From an uncultured Eubacteriales bacterium (lineage in GTDB: Bacteria; Bacillota; Clostridia; Christensenellales; Aristaeellaceae), in the NCBI GenBank assembly GCA_944353735.1, contig CALVPU010000086.1:1-13227 (forward strand): 13,227 nt of DNA, written 5' to 3'. This document shows, piece by piece, positions 1 through 7,800 of the stretch. Made by a program: the position numbers and the translations under genes. How positions within the stretch are numbered: position 1 is the first letter of the stretch; each line of letters starts with the position of its first letter. The notes beneath the pieces were generated by a model. The model searched no databases. It was not told the DNA's origin and saw only the letters and a list, made by a program, of their open reading frames with translations.

Positions 1-1428
1 CTCGGGCTGGTTGAGCAGCCGGAACGCCATCAGCGGCGTGTCGGCGTTGACGGAAAGTCCGCCGGTGATGTACACCCGCGTCTCGCCCACGGTCGACAGC
101 CCTGAGACATCCTCCTGCGCGGGGAACCAGCCGTTGCGCGGCATCGAATCGTCGGGAATATAGAACGCGCCCAGCAGCGGCAGCTGCCACACACCGCCGC
201 AATAATGCCCGGCGAGCACCAGCTCCGGCGCGCCGAGATAGCGCCCTTCGTCGGAACTGTGCGAGGCGGCGGCGCGGAGAATGTCGTCCGACGGCACCTG
301 ATGCGCCAGCGAAAGGTAGAAGTCGCCGTCCTCCATCGCCGAAAAGGCGTTGTAGAAGTTCTGCGCGATGCGCTGGCGATAGCTCGTCACCGGCAGCGTG
401 TCGTAATCCACCTGCAGTCCGGCAAGCACGCCTTCCTCCTCCTGTTCCATCTGCGACTGCCATGTGGCGAGGAATTCGCCCGCCTCGACGTTCAACAGCG
501 TGGACGGCGCAATCCAGATCGTGCTCTCGCCGACGTCGAGCCGCACCGGCGAATCGACATACGTCGCGCCGCGCTCGATCGCGCCGAGAATCCAGTCCTC
601 CAACACGATCTGCGAGAGCGTGCCGGTGATGTCGCGCGGCGTGTCGACGTAGGGGCCGGGATCGGAATCGCCGCAGATGAAGTACATATCCGTGCCGGCG
701 AGCCCGTTGAGGAGCTCGTAGAATGGCTCCGGATCGCCGCCCGCGCCGACCATGTCGCCCAGAAAGAACACCGCGTCGTAGTCCAGATTGTTGATTGTGC
801 GCAGCAGCGCGCTCTGCTCGTCGCCGAAGCGCCTGCCGTTGAGGTCGGAGATCGCGAGGATGCGGAAATCCTCCAGATCGTCCTCAAGGCCGACCACGGT
901 GACCGTCGCCTCGCGGACGGCGATGTTGCTGTTGTTGAAGAATACCAGCACGATCACCGCCAGCGCCGCCGCCAGCGCGATGATCGCGCGCAGCGAAAGC
1001 CGTCTGCCGAGCACATGGATGACGCGCCGGTCCTCGGAATCGACGGCGATCTCCAGCAGCTTGCGCGGCTGGCGATAGGTGCGGTTCGCGCCCAGCGCGC
1101 GCAGCCGCGCCGCCAGCGTCGGGCGCTTGCGCTTCTTGCCGGACGCCTTCTTTTCGGATGCCTTCCTGCCGGAGCGCCTTTTGCCGGAAGCCGCCCGCGG
1201 CGGCGCGCCCTTCGAGCCAGCGCCGCCCGCCGCGTCTTTCGCTGCAGGCTCGCCGCCACCCGCCGTTTCGCCGCCGGATGGACGCGCCTTCTTTTTCTTG
1301 CGGCGCCGGATGGGGATGTCCGTCTCGTCGCCGTACACGTCGGCGGCGTCGCGCAGCACGTCCTCTTCCGGAGCGCGTTCCGGCGCCGCGTGCTTGCCGA
1401 CGCGCCTCTTCTCTTCGGGTCCCTGCAT
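1..1428 (-). CDS. Membrane-anchored metallophosphoesterase-family protein with degenerate metal site (C-terminus cut by window)
   Basis: Reading leftward from ATG 1428, 476 codons stay open to base 1; the final residues are outside. A purine-rich ribosome binding site (AGAGGGAGAG) lies just upstream. Residues 1-140 are basic and low in complexity, rich in K, R, A, G and P. One membrane helix follows at about 146-163, then a metallophosphoesterase fold of the YkuE/YaeI type. Family landmarks are visible in order: ISDLNG (D195, N197), FLGDMV (G224-D225), ICGDSD (253-256), LAHQVP (H376), and AGHYCGGVWQLP (H408, C410). The usual motifs are DxH, GDxx, GNHD, a lone H, and GHxHGG. So the first His, the Asn-His pair, and the last His are replaced, while the flanking residues remain. 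The protein is probably held in the membrane with its domain outside, but catalysis is doubtful. Family membership is confident; function is unknown. Confidence 0.85.
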   Translation of the reverse strand, partial: MQGPEEKRRVGKHAAPERAPEEDVLRDAADVYGDETDIPIRRRKKKKARPSGGETAGGGEPAAKDAAGGAGSKGAPPRAASGKRRSGRKASEKKASGKKRKRPTLAARLRALGANRTYRQPRKLLEIAVDSEDRRVIHVLGRRLSLRAIIALAAALAVIVLVFFNNSNIAVREATVTVVGLEDDLEDFRILAISDLNGRRFGDEQSALLRTINNLDYDAVFFLGDMVGAGGDPEPFYELLNGLAGTDMYFICGDSDPGPYVDTPRDITGTLSQIVLEDWILGAIERGATYVDSPVRLDVGESTIWIAPSTLLNVEAGEFLATWQSQMEQEEEGVLAGLQVDYDTLPVTSYRQRIAQNFYNAFSAMEDGDFYLSLAHQVPSDDILRAAASHSSDEGRYLGAPELVLAGHYCGGVWQLPLLGAFYIPDDSMPRNGWFPAQEDVSGLSTVGETRVYITGGLSVNADTPLMAFRLLNQPE

Positions 1429-1491
1429 TTCGCTCTCCCTCTGCATCGAAAGTGACAAAGCGGCTCGCGCCGCCGGGCATTCATACACTTT

Positions 1492-1520
1492 ATTATAAAC
1501 CGACTTGGCGCCGGAGGCAA
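1492..1520 (-). promoter_or_regulatory. Sigma-A promoter of the metallophosphoesterase-like gene
   Basis: On the minus strand TTGCCT (1520-1515) is followed after 17 nt by a perfect TATAAT (1497-1492). The start codon lies about 64 nt further on. Spacing and the -10 box match the housekeeping consensus; the -35 box matches at 4 of 6 positions. Confidence 0.65.
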
Positions 1521-1585
1521 GCGCCCGCCGGTTATGTTACCGCAAAGACACACCGCCGCCACAAATCCGCGGCTCCATTTTGTTT

Positions 1586-1599
1586 AGTTCCACTGAACT
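1586..1599. promoter_or_regulatory. Small palindrome AGTTC-N4-GAACT in the divergent intergenic region
   Basis: A perfect 5-bp inverted repeat with a 4-bp spacer lies between the two divergent promoters. It could bind a dimeric regulator. Its arms are in the opposite order to the Gram-positive LexA box (GAAC-N4-GTTC), so it is not an SOS box. No function is shown. Confidence 0.25.
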
Positions 1600-1656
1600 T
1601 TTGATCGCATAATACAACTACACAGACATTTAACACGGCAAATCCATCCGAATGTA

Positions 1657-1717
1657 TTGACAATTGGCCTGCAGGATGGTTTAATATAAATCGTTTCGCT
1701 GTTTAGTAATTTTAAAC
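1657..1717 (+). promoter_or_regulatory. Sigma-A promoter of the pot operon with possible operator
   Basis: TTGACA at 1657-1662 is a perfect -35 box. After 17 nt comes TTTAAT (1680-1685), inside an AT-rich stretch that offers TTAATA one base further on. Just downstream, GTTTA (1701-1705) and TAAAC (1713-1717) form an inverted repeat with a 7-nt spacer. It sits about where transcription would begin, which suits autorepression by the first gene of the operon. The operator role is inference. Confidence 0.65.
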
Positions 1718-1746
1718 CGACCCGAACGGGAAGGAAGCGTTGTCTT

Positions 1747-2289
1747 TTGGAGATCGGAAAGAAGATCCGGCGCTTGCGCCTGCAGCGCGGGCTGACGCAG
1801 GAAGAGCTGGCGGACCGCTGCGAGCTATCCAAGGGGTTCATCTCGCTGCTCGAGCGCGATCTGACCTCGCCGTCCATCGCCACGCTGATAGACATCCTCG
1901 AGTCGCTCGGCACGGACCTGAAGACCTTCTTCAGCGAAACCGGCGACGAAAAGCTCGTGTTCGGCGAGGACGACATCTTCGTCAAGGAGGACGCCGAGGG
2001 CATCCGCGGACGCATCCGCTGGCTGGTGCCGTCGGCGCAGAAGAACCAGATGGAGCCGATCATGCTCGAGCTCGGTCCCGGCGGCGAGACCGCCGAGGAC
2101 GACCCCCACGAGGGCGAGGAATTCGGCTATGTGCTCTCCGGCACGCTGAAAATCGTGCTGGGCGACCGCATCGAGCGCGTCAAGCGCGACGAGAGCTTTT
2201 ACTTCCGGCCGACCGCGCCGCACAAGCTGGTCAACGCGGGCAAGGCGCCCTGCCGCGTGCTGTGGGTCTCCACGCCGCCGTCGTTCTGA
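1747..2289 (+). CDS. XRE-family regulator with C-terminal cupin domain, probable polyamine-responsive regulator
   Basis: The 180-residue protein starts at TTG 1747, preceded by AAGGAAG (1731-1737) at good spacing; no better in-frame start exists. Residues about 4-58 form a helix-turn-helix of the lambda-repressor type (LTQEELADRCELSKGFISLLE is its core). Residues about 105-175 form a small beta-barrel cupin with candidate pocket residues H121, E125 and H159 (HEGEEFGYVLSG, APHKL). This architecture matches the PuuR/YdcN group. Its place as first gene before potABCD on one strand, 44 nt ahead of potA, suggests that it senses polyamine in the cupin and controls this operon. The family is clear; the ligand is inferred from the neighbours. 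Confidence 0.9.
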   Translation: MEIGKKIRRLRLQRGLTQEELADRCELSKGFISLLERDLTSPSIATLIDILESLGTDLKTFFSETGDEKLVFGEDDIFVKEDAEGIRGRIRWLVPSAQKNQMEPIMLELGPGGETAEDDPHEGEEFGYVLSGTLKIVLGDRIERVKRDESFYFRPTAPHKLVNAGKAPCRVLWVSTPPSF

Positions 2290-2333
2290 CGCCCGCCGCC
2301 ACATGGAATCGCTTCGCGAGGAGGACGAACGCT

Positions 2334-3410
<1,077 letters not shown>

Positions 3411-3413
3411 GCG

Positions 3414-4223
3414 ATGAAGCGATCCTGGTATGCCGCGCCCTACGCCGTATGGATGGCGCTGTTCACGATCGTGCCGCTGCTGCTGGTGTGCTACTATGCC
3501 TTCACGACCCGCTCCGGCGCCTTCACCACCGAGAACCTCACCCGCATATTCGACTACGCCCCCGTGCTGTTCGACAGCCTGCGGCTGGCGCTGTACTGCA
3601 CGGCGCTGTGCCTGCTGATCGGCTATCCGGCGGCGTACTTCATGGCCAGCCGCGATATGTCGCGCAGCCAGAGCCTTGCCGTGCTCATCCTGCTGCCGAT
3701 GTGGATGAACTTCCTGCTGCGCACCTACGCGATGATGACGCTGTTTGAGAACAACGGCGTGCTCAACACGCTGTTCGAGGCGCTGGGACTGCCCCGCCAG
3801 CAGATGATCGGCACCGAGGGCGCCGTGCTCGTCGGCATGGTGTACAACTTCCTGCCGTTCATGGTGCTGCCGATCTACACGGTGCTCAAGAAGCTCGACC
3901 CGCGCGTGATCGAGGCCGCGGAGGACCTGGGCGCGAACCCGGTGCGCGTGGTCACGCGCGTGGTGCTGCCGATGTCGGTGCCGGGCATCGTTTCAGGCAT
4001 CACGATGGTGTTCATGCCCGCGGTGACGACGTTCGCCATCTCGCGGCTGATGTCCTCCGGCATGATCTACCTGATGGGCGACATGATCGAGGAGTTCTAC
4101 ATCACCATGAACAACCGCAATGTCGGCAGCGCCATGTCGCTGGTGATGATGGTGCTGATCCTGATCTCCATCGGCTTTTTGCGCAAGGCAGACCCCGAGG
4201 GTCAGGGAGGTGGCCTATGGTGA
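3414..4223 (+). CDS. potB: Spermidine/putrescine ABC transporter permease PotB
   Basis: This 269-residue inner-membrane subunit has about six hydrophobic helices. The cytoplasmic EAA loop that docks on PotA is seen at 167-174 (EAAEDLGA), followed by a conserved Gly-containing stretch and LP-SVPG. The length fits PotB proteins (about 270-290). ATG 3414 has AAGGAGG (3399-3405), which lies inside the end of potA, so the two genes are tightly coupled. The downstream potC start overlaps its stop. PotB is expected to pair with PotC to form the heterodimeric channel. Confidence 0.95.
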   Translation: MKRSWYAAPYAVWMALFTIVPLLLVCYYAFTTRSGAFTTENLTRIFDYAPVLFDSLRLALYCTALCLLIGYPAAYFMASRDMSRSQSLAVLILLPMWMNFLLRTYAMMTLFENNGVLNTLFEALGLPRQQMIGTEGAVLVGMVYNFLPFMVLPIYTVLKKLDPRVIEAAEDLGANPVRVVTRVVLPMSVPGIVSGITMVFMPAVTTFAISRLMSSGMIYLMGDMIEEFYITMNNRNVGSAMSLVMMVLILISIGFLRKADPEGQGGGLW

Positions 4224-5005
4224 GAAAGAGCCGCGGCGCCGTAAAGGCGTTCAAGTGGACCTATCTGGCTCTGGTGCTGGCGTTTCTGTATGTGCCCATC
4301 GCGGTGATGATCGCGCTGTCGTTCAACGCCTCGGTTTCCCGCGCCGAGTGGACGGGCTTTACCTTCGACTGGTACGCCAAGCTGTTTGAGAGCGACGCCA
4401 TCCTCGCCGCGTTGGAAGTGACCATTGAGGTCGCGCTGGCGGCGACCGCCGTGTCCACCGTGCTCGGCACGCTCGGCGCGATCGGCATGCACGCCATGAA
4501 AAAGGGTTGGGCGTCGCTGCTGCTCAACCTATCCTACCTGCCCATGACCACGCCCGACATCGTCACCGGCGTCTCGCTGATGCTGATGTTCATCTTCATG
4601 AAGATCCCGCTGGGCAAGGGCACGATGCTGATGGCGCACATCGCCTTCGACACGCCCTACGTGCTCTTCGCGGTGATGCCGCGCCTCAAGCAGATGAACC
4701 CGAACCTCTATGAGGCGGCGCTCGATTTGGGCTGCCATCCGCTGAAGGCGCTGTACAAGGTCATCCTGCCGGAGATTCTGCCCGGCGTCGTGACCGGCGC
4801 ACTGCTGGCGTTCACGATGTCGCTGGACGACTTTGTCATCTCCTACTTCACCTCCAGCACCGACCAGAACCTGTCGATGGTCGTCTATTCCGCCGCCCGC
4901 CGCGGCGTCGAGCCGACGATGTACGCGCTATCGACGCTGATGTTCCTCGTCATACTGGCGCTGCTGCTGATCGTCAACCGCCGCTCCAGCCTGGAAAAGA
5001 TGTGA
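4217..5005 (+). CDS. potC: Spermidine/putrescine ABC transporter permease PotC
   Basis: This is the second channel subunit, 262 residues with about six membrane helices. The EAA loop is EAALDLGC (166-173), followed by LPEILPGVV. The MSLDDFVISYF segment (201-211) is highly typical of PotC. ATG 4217 lies inside the last codons of potB (7-nt overlap) and is preceded by AGGGAGGTG, so translation is coupled. The C-terminus is a short basic tail (NRRSSLEKM). It acts with PotB as the polyamine translocation path. Confidence 0.95.
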   Translation: MVRKSRGAVKAFKWTYLALVLAFLYVPIAVMIALSFNASVSRAEWTGFTFDWYAKLFESDAILAALEVTIEVALAATAVSTVLGTLGAIGMHAMKKGWASLLLNLSYLPMTTPDIVTGVSLMLMFIFMKIPLGKGTMLMAHIAFDTPYVLFAVMPRLKQMNPNLYEAALDLGCHPLKALYKVILPEILPGVVTGALLAFTMSLDDFVISYFTSSTDQNLSMVVYSAARRGVEPTMYALSTLMFLVILALLLIVNRRSSLEKM

Positions 5006-5078
5006 AGCAAGACCGGCTCGCGCCCTGCGCCGACCGGATTGCCATAGAGATCTGCCCGAACCAAAGGAGGAGATTCCC

Positions 5079-6776
5079 ATGAAGAACCTTTCCCGCGCGT
5101 TCCTCGCCGTGCTCCTGGCGCTGGCGATGGTGCTCGCACTGACCGCGTGCTCCGGCGGCAAAGCGCCGGAAGCCACCGCCGCGCCGACCGAAGCCGCCAC
5201 GGAAGCGCCAACCGAGGCCCCCACCGAGGCCCCGACTGAGGCGCCCACCGAGGCCCCGACTGAGGCCCCCACCGAGACCCCGACTGAGACCTCCACTGAG
5301 GCCCCGACCGAGGATCCGACCGAAGCGCCGACCGAGGAACCCGCCGAGGAACCCGCCGTCGCCGCGATGTCCCTCGAAGCCGAGGAGCCCGCCGAGGCCA
5401 CCGAGGAACCCGCCGAAGCCACCGAGGAGCCCGCCGAGGCCACCGAGGAGCCCGCTGAAGCTACCGAGGAACCTGTCGAGGCCACCGAGGAGCCCGCTGA
5501 AGCTACCGAGGAGCCCGCCGAGTCCACCGAGGAGCCCGCTGAAGCTACCGAGGAGCCTGTCGAGGCCACCGAGGAGCCCGCTGAAGCTACCGAGGAACCG
5601 GCCGAGGCCACCGAGGAGCCTGTCGAGGCCACCGAGGAGCCCGTCGAAGCTACCGAGGAGCCTGTCGAGGCCACCGAGGAGCCCGTCGAGGCTACCGAGG
5701 AGCCTGTCGAGGCCACCGAGGAGCCCGCCGAAGCTACCGAGGAGCCTGCGGACGAGCCTGCCGAGGCGGAAGCCGTCGAGGAGCCGGTCTATGACTTCAC
5801 TGGCACGACGCTGACCGTGTTCAACTGGTACGACTACATCGACCCGGCGGTCATCGACCTGTTCGAGGAGGAGACCGGCGCCACGGTCGAGTACGTCAAC
5901 TTCACCACCAACGAGGAGATGTACACCAAGCTCGAGGCGGGCGCCGCGAACTACGACGTCATCTTCCCCTCCGACTACATGATCGAGCGCATGATCGCCA
6001 ACGACATGCTCGAGGAACTCGACACCGCGAACATGCCGCACCTCTCCGGCCTGATCGAATGGCTCAAGACCACCGACTACGATCCTGAGGGCAAGTACTC
6101 CGTGCCGTACATGTGGGGCACGCTGGGTATCCTCTACAACACGGAGATGGTCGACGGTCCGGTCGACAGCTGGGACGTGCTGTTCAGCGACGAGTACGCC
6201 GGCTCCGTGATCATGATGAACTCGCAGCGAGACACCATCGGCCTGGCGCTGAAGGCGCTCGGCTATTCGATGAACACCCGCGACGAATCCGAGCTCAACG
6301 AAGCCCGCGATCTGCTCATCAAGCAGAAGCAGGACGGCGTCACCTCCGGCTACCTGCTCGACGAGACCAAGGACAAGATGGTCGGCAACGAGGCGGCGCT
6401 GGCAGTGGTCTACTCCGGCGACGCGCTCTACGCCATGGACAAGAACGAGGCGCTGGACTACGCCGTGCCGAACGAAGGCAGCAACATCTGGGTCGACGGC
6501 ATGTGCATCCCCAAGGGCAGCGAAAACAAGGCCTGCGCCGAGGCGTTCATCGACTTCATGTGCCGCGAGGACATCGCGCAGATGAACATGGACTACATCT
6601 TCTACTCCTCCCCGATCCAGTCCGTCGCCGACAGCACGCTGGACGTGGACGAGCGCATCTACAACGTGATGAATCCTTCCGAGGAAGTGGTCGAGCGCTG
6701 TGAGTTCTTCCACGACATCACCGACGCCATGGACCTGTACGAATCCATCTGGATGGACATCCGCCTCACGCGCTGA
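5079..6776 (+). CDS. potD: Polyamine-binding lipoprotein PotD with very long repetitive linker
   Basis: This 565-residue extracellular lipoprotein should capture spermidine or putrescine and pass it to PotBC. ATG 5079 follows AAAGGAGG (5063-5070). Residues 1-24 are a lipoprotein signal with lipobox LTAC, so C24 is the lipidated N-terminus. Residues 37-92 are a TEAP-type tetrapeptide tract and 102-220 hold 17 heptads of the EEP(A/V)EAT type, giving a linker of about 210 residues. The binding domain begins near Y238 (LTVFNWYDYIDP) and runs to the end at normal PotD length, about 330 residues. Expected ligand landmarks include W250 and Y253 in NWYDY, S-D-Y in FPSDYMIERM, and W/D in NIWVDGMCIP. 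Typical PotD proteins are about 350 residues with almost no linker. Other solute-binding proteins share the fold, but the motifs and operon favour PotD. Confidence 0.94.
   Translation: MKNLSRAFLAVLLALAMVLALTACSGGKAPEATAAPTEAATEAPTEAPTEAPTEAPTEAPTEAPTETPTETSTEAPTEDPTEAPTEEPAEEPAVAAMSLEAEEPAEATEEPAEATEEPAEATEEPAEATEEPVEATEEPAEATEEPAESTEEPAEATEEPVEATEEPAEATEEPAEATEEPVEATEEPVEATEEPVEATEEPVEATEEPVEATEEPAEATEEPADEPAEAEAVEEPVYDFTGTTLTVFNWYDYIDPAVIDLFEEETGATVEYVNFTTNEEMYTKLEAGAANYDVIFPSDYMIERMIANDMLEELDTANMPHLSGLIEWLKTTDYDPEGKYSVPYMWGTLGILYNTEMVDGPVDSWDVLFSDEYAGSVIMMNSQRDTIGLALKALGYSMNTRDESELNEARDLLIKQKQDGVTSGYLLDETKDKMVGNEAALAVVYSGDALYAMDKNEALDYAVPNEGSNIWVDGMCIPKGSENKACAEAFIDFMCREDIAQMNMDYIFYSSPIQSVADSTLDVDERIYNVMNPSEEVVERCEFFHDITDAMDLYESIWMDIRLTR
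5187..5354 (+). repeat. In-frame 12-bp repeat (TEAP tetrads) in potD
   Basis: Fourteen successive 12-bp units encode tetrads of the TEAP type (variants TEAA, TETP, TETS, TEDP, TEEP, AEEP). Nine of the fourteen read TEAP or differ from it at one non-Thr position in the early part. The tract is rich in Pro, Thr and Glu and should be an extended, acidic spacer directly after the lipid anchor. Confidence 0.9.
5382..5738 (+). repeat. In-frame 21-bp tandem repeat, 17 copies (EEPAEAT heptads) in potD
   Basis: Seventeen contiguous 21-bp units encode EEPAEAT or EEPVEAT (one EEPAEST), then a partial unit EEPAD. Array length is exactly 357 bp, so copy-number change would keep the frame. Synonymous codons alternate between neighbouring units (GCT-GAA-GCT-ACC against GTC-GAG-GCC-ACC), giving a 42-bp higher-order period through the middle of the array. 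Confidence 0.95.
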
Positions 6777-6798
6777 CGTCCAACGCAATCGACCGCGC

Positions 6799-6828
6799 CC
6801 CACGGCACTTTGCCGTGGGACGCTTTTT
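6799..6828 (+). terminator. Intrinsic terminator of the pot operon
   Basis: CCCACGGCA (6799-6807) pairs perfectly with TGCCGTGGG (6811-6819) around a 3-nt loop, followed by ACGC and five T. It lies 22 nt after the potD stop and closes the operon. Confidence 0.9.
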
Positions 6829-6945
6829 CATGCGCTTGCGCAAATAGGGCACGCTCAAAGTCACGAGCCGGCTCCAGTGACGCGCGCAGGCGCGGATCGA
6901 CCGAATTGCGTCTCCCCTAGCCGTGCCGCTTTTCCGAGCGGTCTC

Positions 6946-7345
6946 TTCCGCAGATGGCAAATGGCTGCTCCCGCGGACAAAGCCGTGAGGACAGCCATTC
7001 GTTTCCGCACGCGCGGCGCACGGCAGGCGTGCGGAACCACGTCTGTAGGGAAGATGATGTCGGCACCCATCCGATTCCGCAGACGCGCTGAATCCTCCAA
7101 CAAGAGACCGAGACCATTGGTGCGCACCTTGCTCCGGCAGGCGCGCAGCGCTCCGCAAGCGTGCGGAACCACTCCCGTAGAAAGATGGCATCGGCGGCGC
7201 ACTCGATTCCGCAGGCGCGTCCTGCCCTGTAGGCGTGCCGAAGCCACCAGCAGGAGGCAGAGGACGTCGGTGCGCACTCGATTCCGCAGGCGCGCCGCGC
7301 TCCGCAAGCGTGCGGAACCACTCCGGCGGGAAGCGTTTGCACAGA
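6946..7345. repeat. Cluster of imperfect palindromic repeats, units of 59-75 bp
   Basis: Units begin near 7000, 7072, 7131, 7204 and 7279, with a possible weaker one at 6946. Each opens with a form of GATTCCGCAGGCGCG, and most carry GCGTGCGGAACCA further on, so TTCCGCA and TGCGGAA form an inverted repeat inside the unit. The first unit is the best: TTCCGCACGC (7003-7012) and GCGTGCGGAA (7027-7036) are a perfect 10-bp inverted repeat with a 14-nt loop. Units three and five share 28 identical bases (7148-7175 and 7297-7324). Units four and five share 23 (7197-7219 and 7272-7294), spanning the unit junction. It resembles REP/BIME-type intergenic elements. No gene or transposase accompanies it. 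Confidence 0.75.
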
Positions 7346-7373
7346 GATGCACCCGGCTTTGACAGGCGCAAGC

Positions 7374-7622
7374 TCAGCGGAGCCGATGCGCGCAGTCGCG
7401 CACGACGCGCTCCATCGCTTCCATGCGCCGCGGCATATTCGTTGCCAACGCGATCCGGCAGCGCGAGCGCATGAGGTTGCGCCGCGGATAATTGCTCTTA
7501 CGCTGCTTCGAATGCGGTCGGTCGGGAATATCGCCGTAGAGATAACCGACCGCAATGCGAAGCGTCTCGCAGACATGCCCTGTACCTGTCGCCCATTGGG
7601 TTTCTTCCCCATCTATGATCTG
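7374..7622 (-). pseudogene. Possible decayed XRE-type helix-turn-helix regulator
   Basis: In one minus-strand frame ending at TGA 7374-7376, the translation contains VCETLRIAVGYLYGDIPDRP followed by a basic C-terminal stretch with MRSRCRIAL and RRMEAMERVVRD. The first part resembles the end of an XRE helix-turn-helix domain (typically ALGVS-YLLGD-P). The upstream half reads as GC-rich nonsense (CGGACGAFPPQSEG), and the expected recognition-helix region looks shortened at QWATGTGHVCETL. No plausible start with a ribosome binding site is seen. It may be a remnant, a frameshifted gene, or chance; I favour a remnant at low confidence. Confidence 0.3.
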
Positions 7623-7760
7623 CGCCGCGCCTTCGCTTTGCGGCGGAAAAGCGCCGCACGCTCCGCCGCAAGGCAGCGCTTGAAAGTTATGCCGCTGAGG
7701 CCGCCAAAGCGCAGCAAGGCGCCTGTAGCGTTTCCCAAAGAAATCGCTTCCGGAGCATGC

Positions 7761-7794
7761 AAAACCCCTCGGTCCAGTCAAAGGGACCGAGGGG
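7761..7794 (-). terminator. Intrinsic terminator of the rpmH-rnpA-yidD-yidC-jag operon
   Basis: An 11-bp perfect stem, CCCCTCGGTCC (7765-7775) with GGACCGAGGGG (7784-7794) and an 8-nt loop, ends in TTTT on the minus strand. It begins 7 nt after the jag stop. On the plus strand it is followed by AAACG, so it works mainly leftward. Confidence 0.88.
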
Positions 7795-7800
7795 AAACGC

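Larger units (their letters stand above)
6829..7800. other. About 970 bp between pot operon and jag without a confident gene
   Basis: Several frames are open here on both strands, but none has a family signature over its full length or a convincing ribosome binding site. The stretch holds the palindromic repeat cluster (6946-7345), a short inverted repeat TGCGC-TT-GCGCA (6831-6842), an 8-bp inverted repeat AATGGCTG/CAGCCATT (6960-6967, 6992-6999), a possible regulator remnant (7374-7622), and the terminator of the jag operon at its right edge. Confidence 0.7.

Noticed and set aside
205..1455. Plus-strand open frame of 416 codons opposite the metallophosphoesterase-like gene
   Set aside because: The minus-strand protein has clear family motifs; the plus-strand translation is Arg/Ala-rich without domains.
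1586..1599. LexA (SOS) box
   Set aside because: The palindrome reads GTTC-N4-GAAC, the opposite arm order from the Gram-positive SOS box.
4974..6803. Long minus-strand open frame (609 codons) and a 262-codon one antisense to potD
   Set aside because: Both arise because the potD repeat has no stops in any frame; the translations are GGLDRLLG and ASTGSSV repeats without family character.
6946..7345. CRISPR array
   Set aside because: Units are diverged, spaced irregularly (59-75 bp), palindromic across most of their length, and no cas gene is present.
6834..7371. Overlapping open frames in the repeat region as a repeat protein gene
   Set aside because: Several frames on both strands are open, unit lengths are not multiples of three (59, 73 and 75 bp), so no single frame keeps the repeat in register.
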